Positions 63,981 to 64,000 of a stretch of 64,000 bases of DNA are shown piece after piece. Numbering within the stretch: position 1 is the first letter of the stretch; every line of letters starts with the position of its first letter. This DNA comes from Metabacillus sp. B2-18 (GTDB lineage Bacteria; Bacillota; Bacilli; Bacillales; Bacillaceae). Location: the NCBI RefSeq assembly GCF_021117275.1, contig NZ_CP088245.1:1835501-1899500 (forward strand), written 5' to 3'. The notes under the pieces were generated by a model that was not told where the DNA came from, ran no database searches, and saw only the letters and a list, made by a program, of their open reading frames with translations. A program made the translations under genes and the position numbers.

Positions 63981-64000
63981 ATGACAAAAATCGCTTTTTT
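63981..64000 (+). CDS. fabD: Malonyl-CoA:ACP transacylase, first 6 codons (partial)
   Basis: ATGACAAAAATCGCTTTTTT at the window edge, encoding MTKIAF, which is the start of FabD (MSKIAFLFPGQGSQ in B. subtilis). RBS CGGGGGAAC precedes it. Position after plsX supports it. Confidence 0.75.

Overview
The window is a low-GC Bacillaceae chromosome, relative of Bacillus subtilis. The evidence is gene order and content: sporulation sigma factors sigE-sigG, the dcw-distal ylm/divIVA cluster, a complete pyr operon with three PyrR attenuators, a cysH sulfate-assimilation operon, remA-gmk-rpoZ-coaBC-priA-def-fmt-rsmB-rlmN-prpC-prkC-rsgA-rpe-thiN, spoVM, rpmB, yloU-fakA, sdaAB-sdaAA, recG and fapR-plsX-fabD. 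This is B. subtilis order with few changes. Species cannot be fixed from the sequence alone; Bacillus, Metabacillus and similar genera all fit.

Layout. 1-2791: two head-to-tail copies of one insertion sequence (the first cut by the window edge) with an 8-bp repeat CATATTTT between and after them, inserted directly in front of the sigE ribosome-binding site. 2807-4447: sigE and sigG. 4719-8803: ylmC, pgeF, ylmE, sepF, ylmG, ylmH, divIVA. 8806-11985: Ile T-box and ileS. 12302-14219: DksA-like protein, lspA, rluD-type pseudouridine synthase. 14216-26298: pyr operon (pyrR-P-B-C-AA-AB-K-D-F-E), making UMP from bicarbonate, glutamine and aspartate and importing uracil. 26293-26568: small membrane protein on the opposite strand. 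26692-32753: cysH-cysP-sat-cysC-sumT-sirB-sirC, for sulfate uptake, activation, reduction and siroheme synthesis. 32761-34265: an IS3-family element in the shared terminator between sirC and a DMT transporter. 35338-40023: rqcH and a Ca2+-type ATPase, divergent. 40289-54497: the yloC-to-rpe run of housekeeping genes. 54577-56035: a small unknown gene, thiN, spoVM, rpmB. 56312-64000: yloU, fakA, serine dehydratase, recG and the start of the fatty-acid fapR operon.

Most of the window is ordinary core genome. I do not see a new multi-gene system. The unusual parts are the tandem IS that probably uncouples sigE from the spoIIG promoter, the IS3 copy sitting at the apex of a bidirectional terminator, the cysH leader in which I find no S-box, an interlocked terminator/promoter/FapR operator, and two small unrecognised genes.
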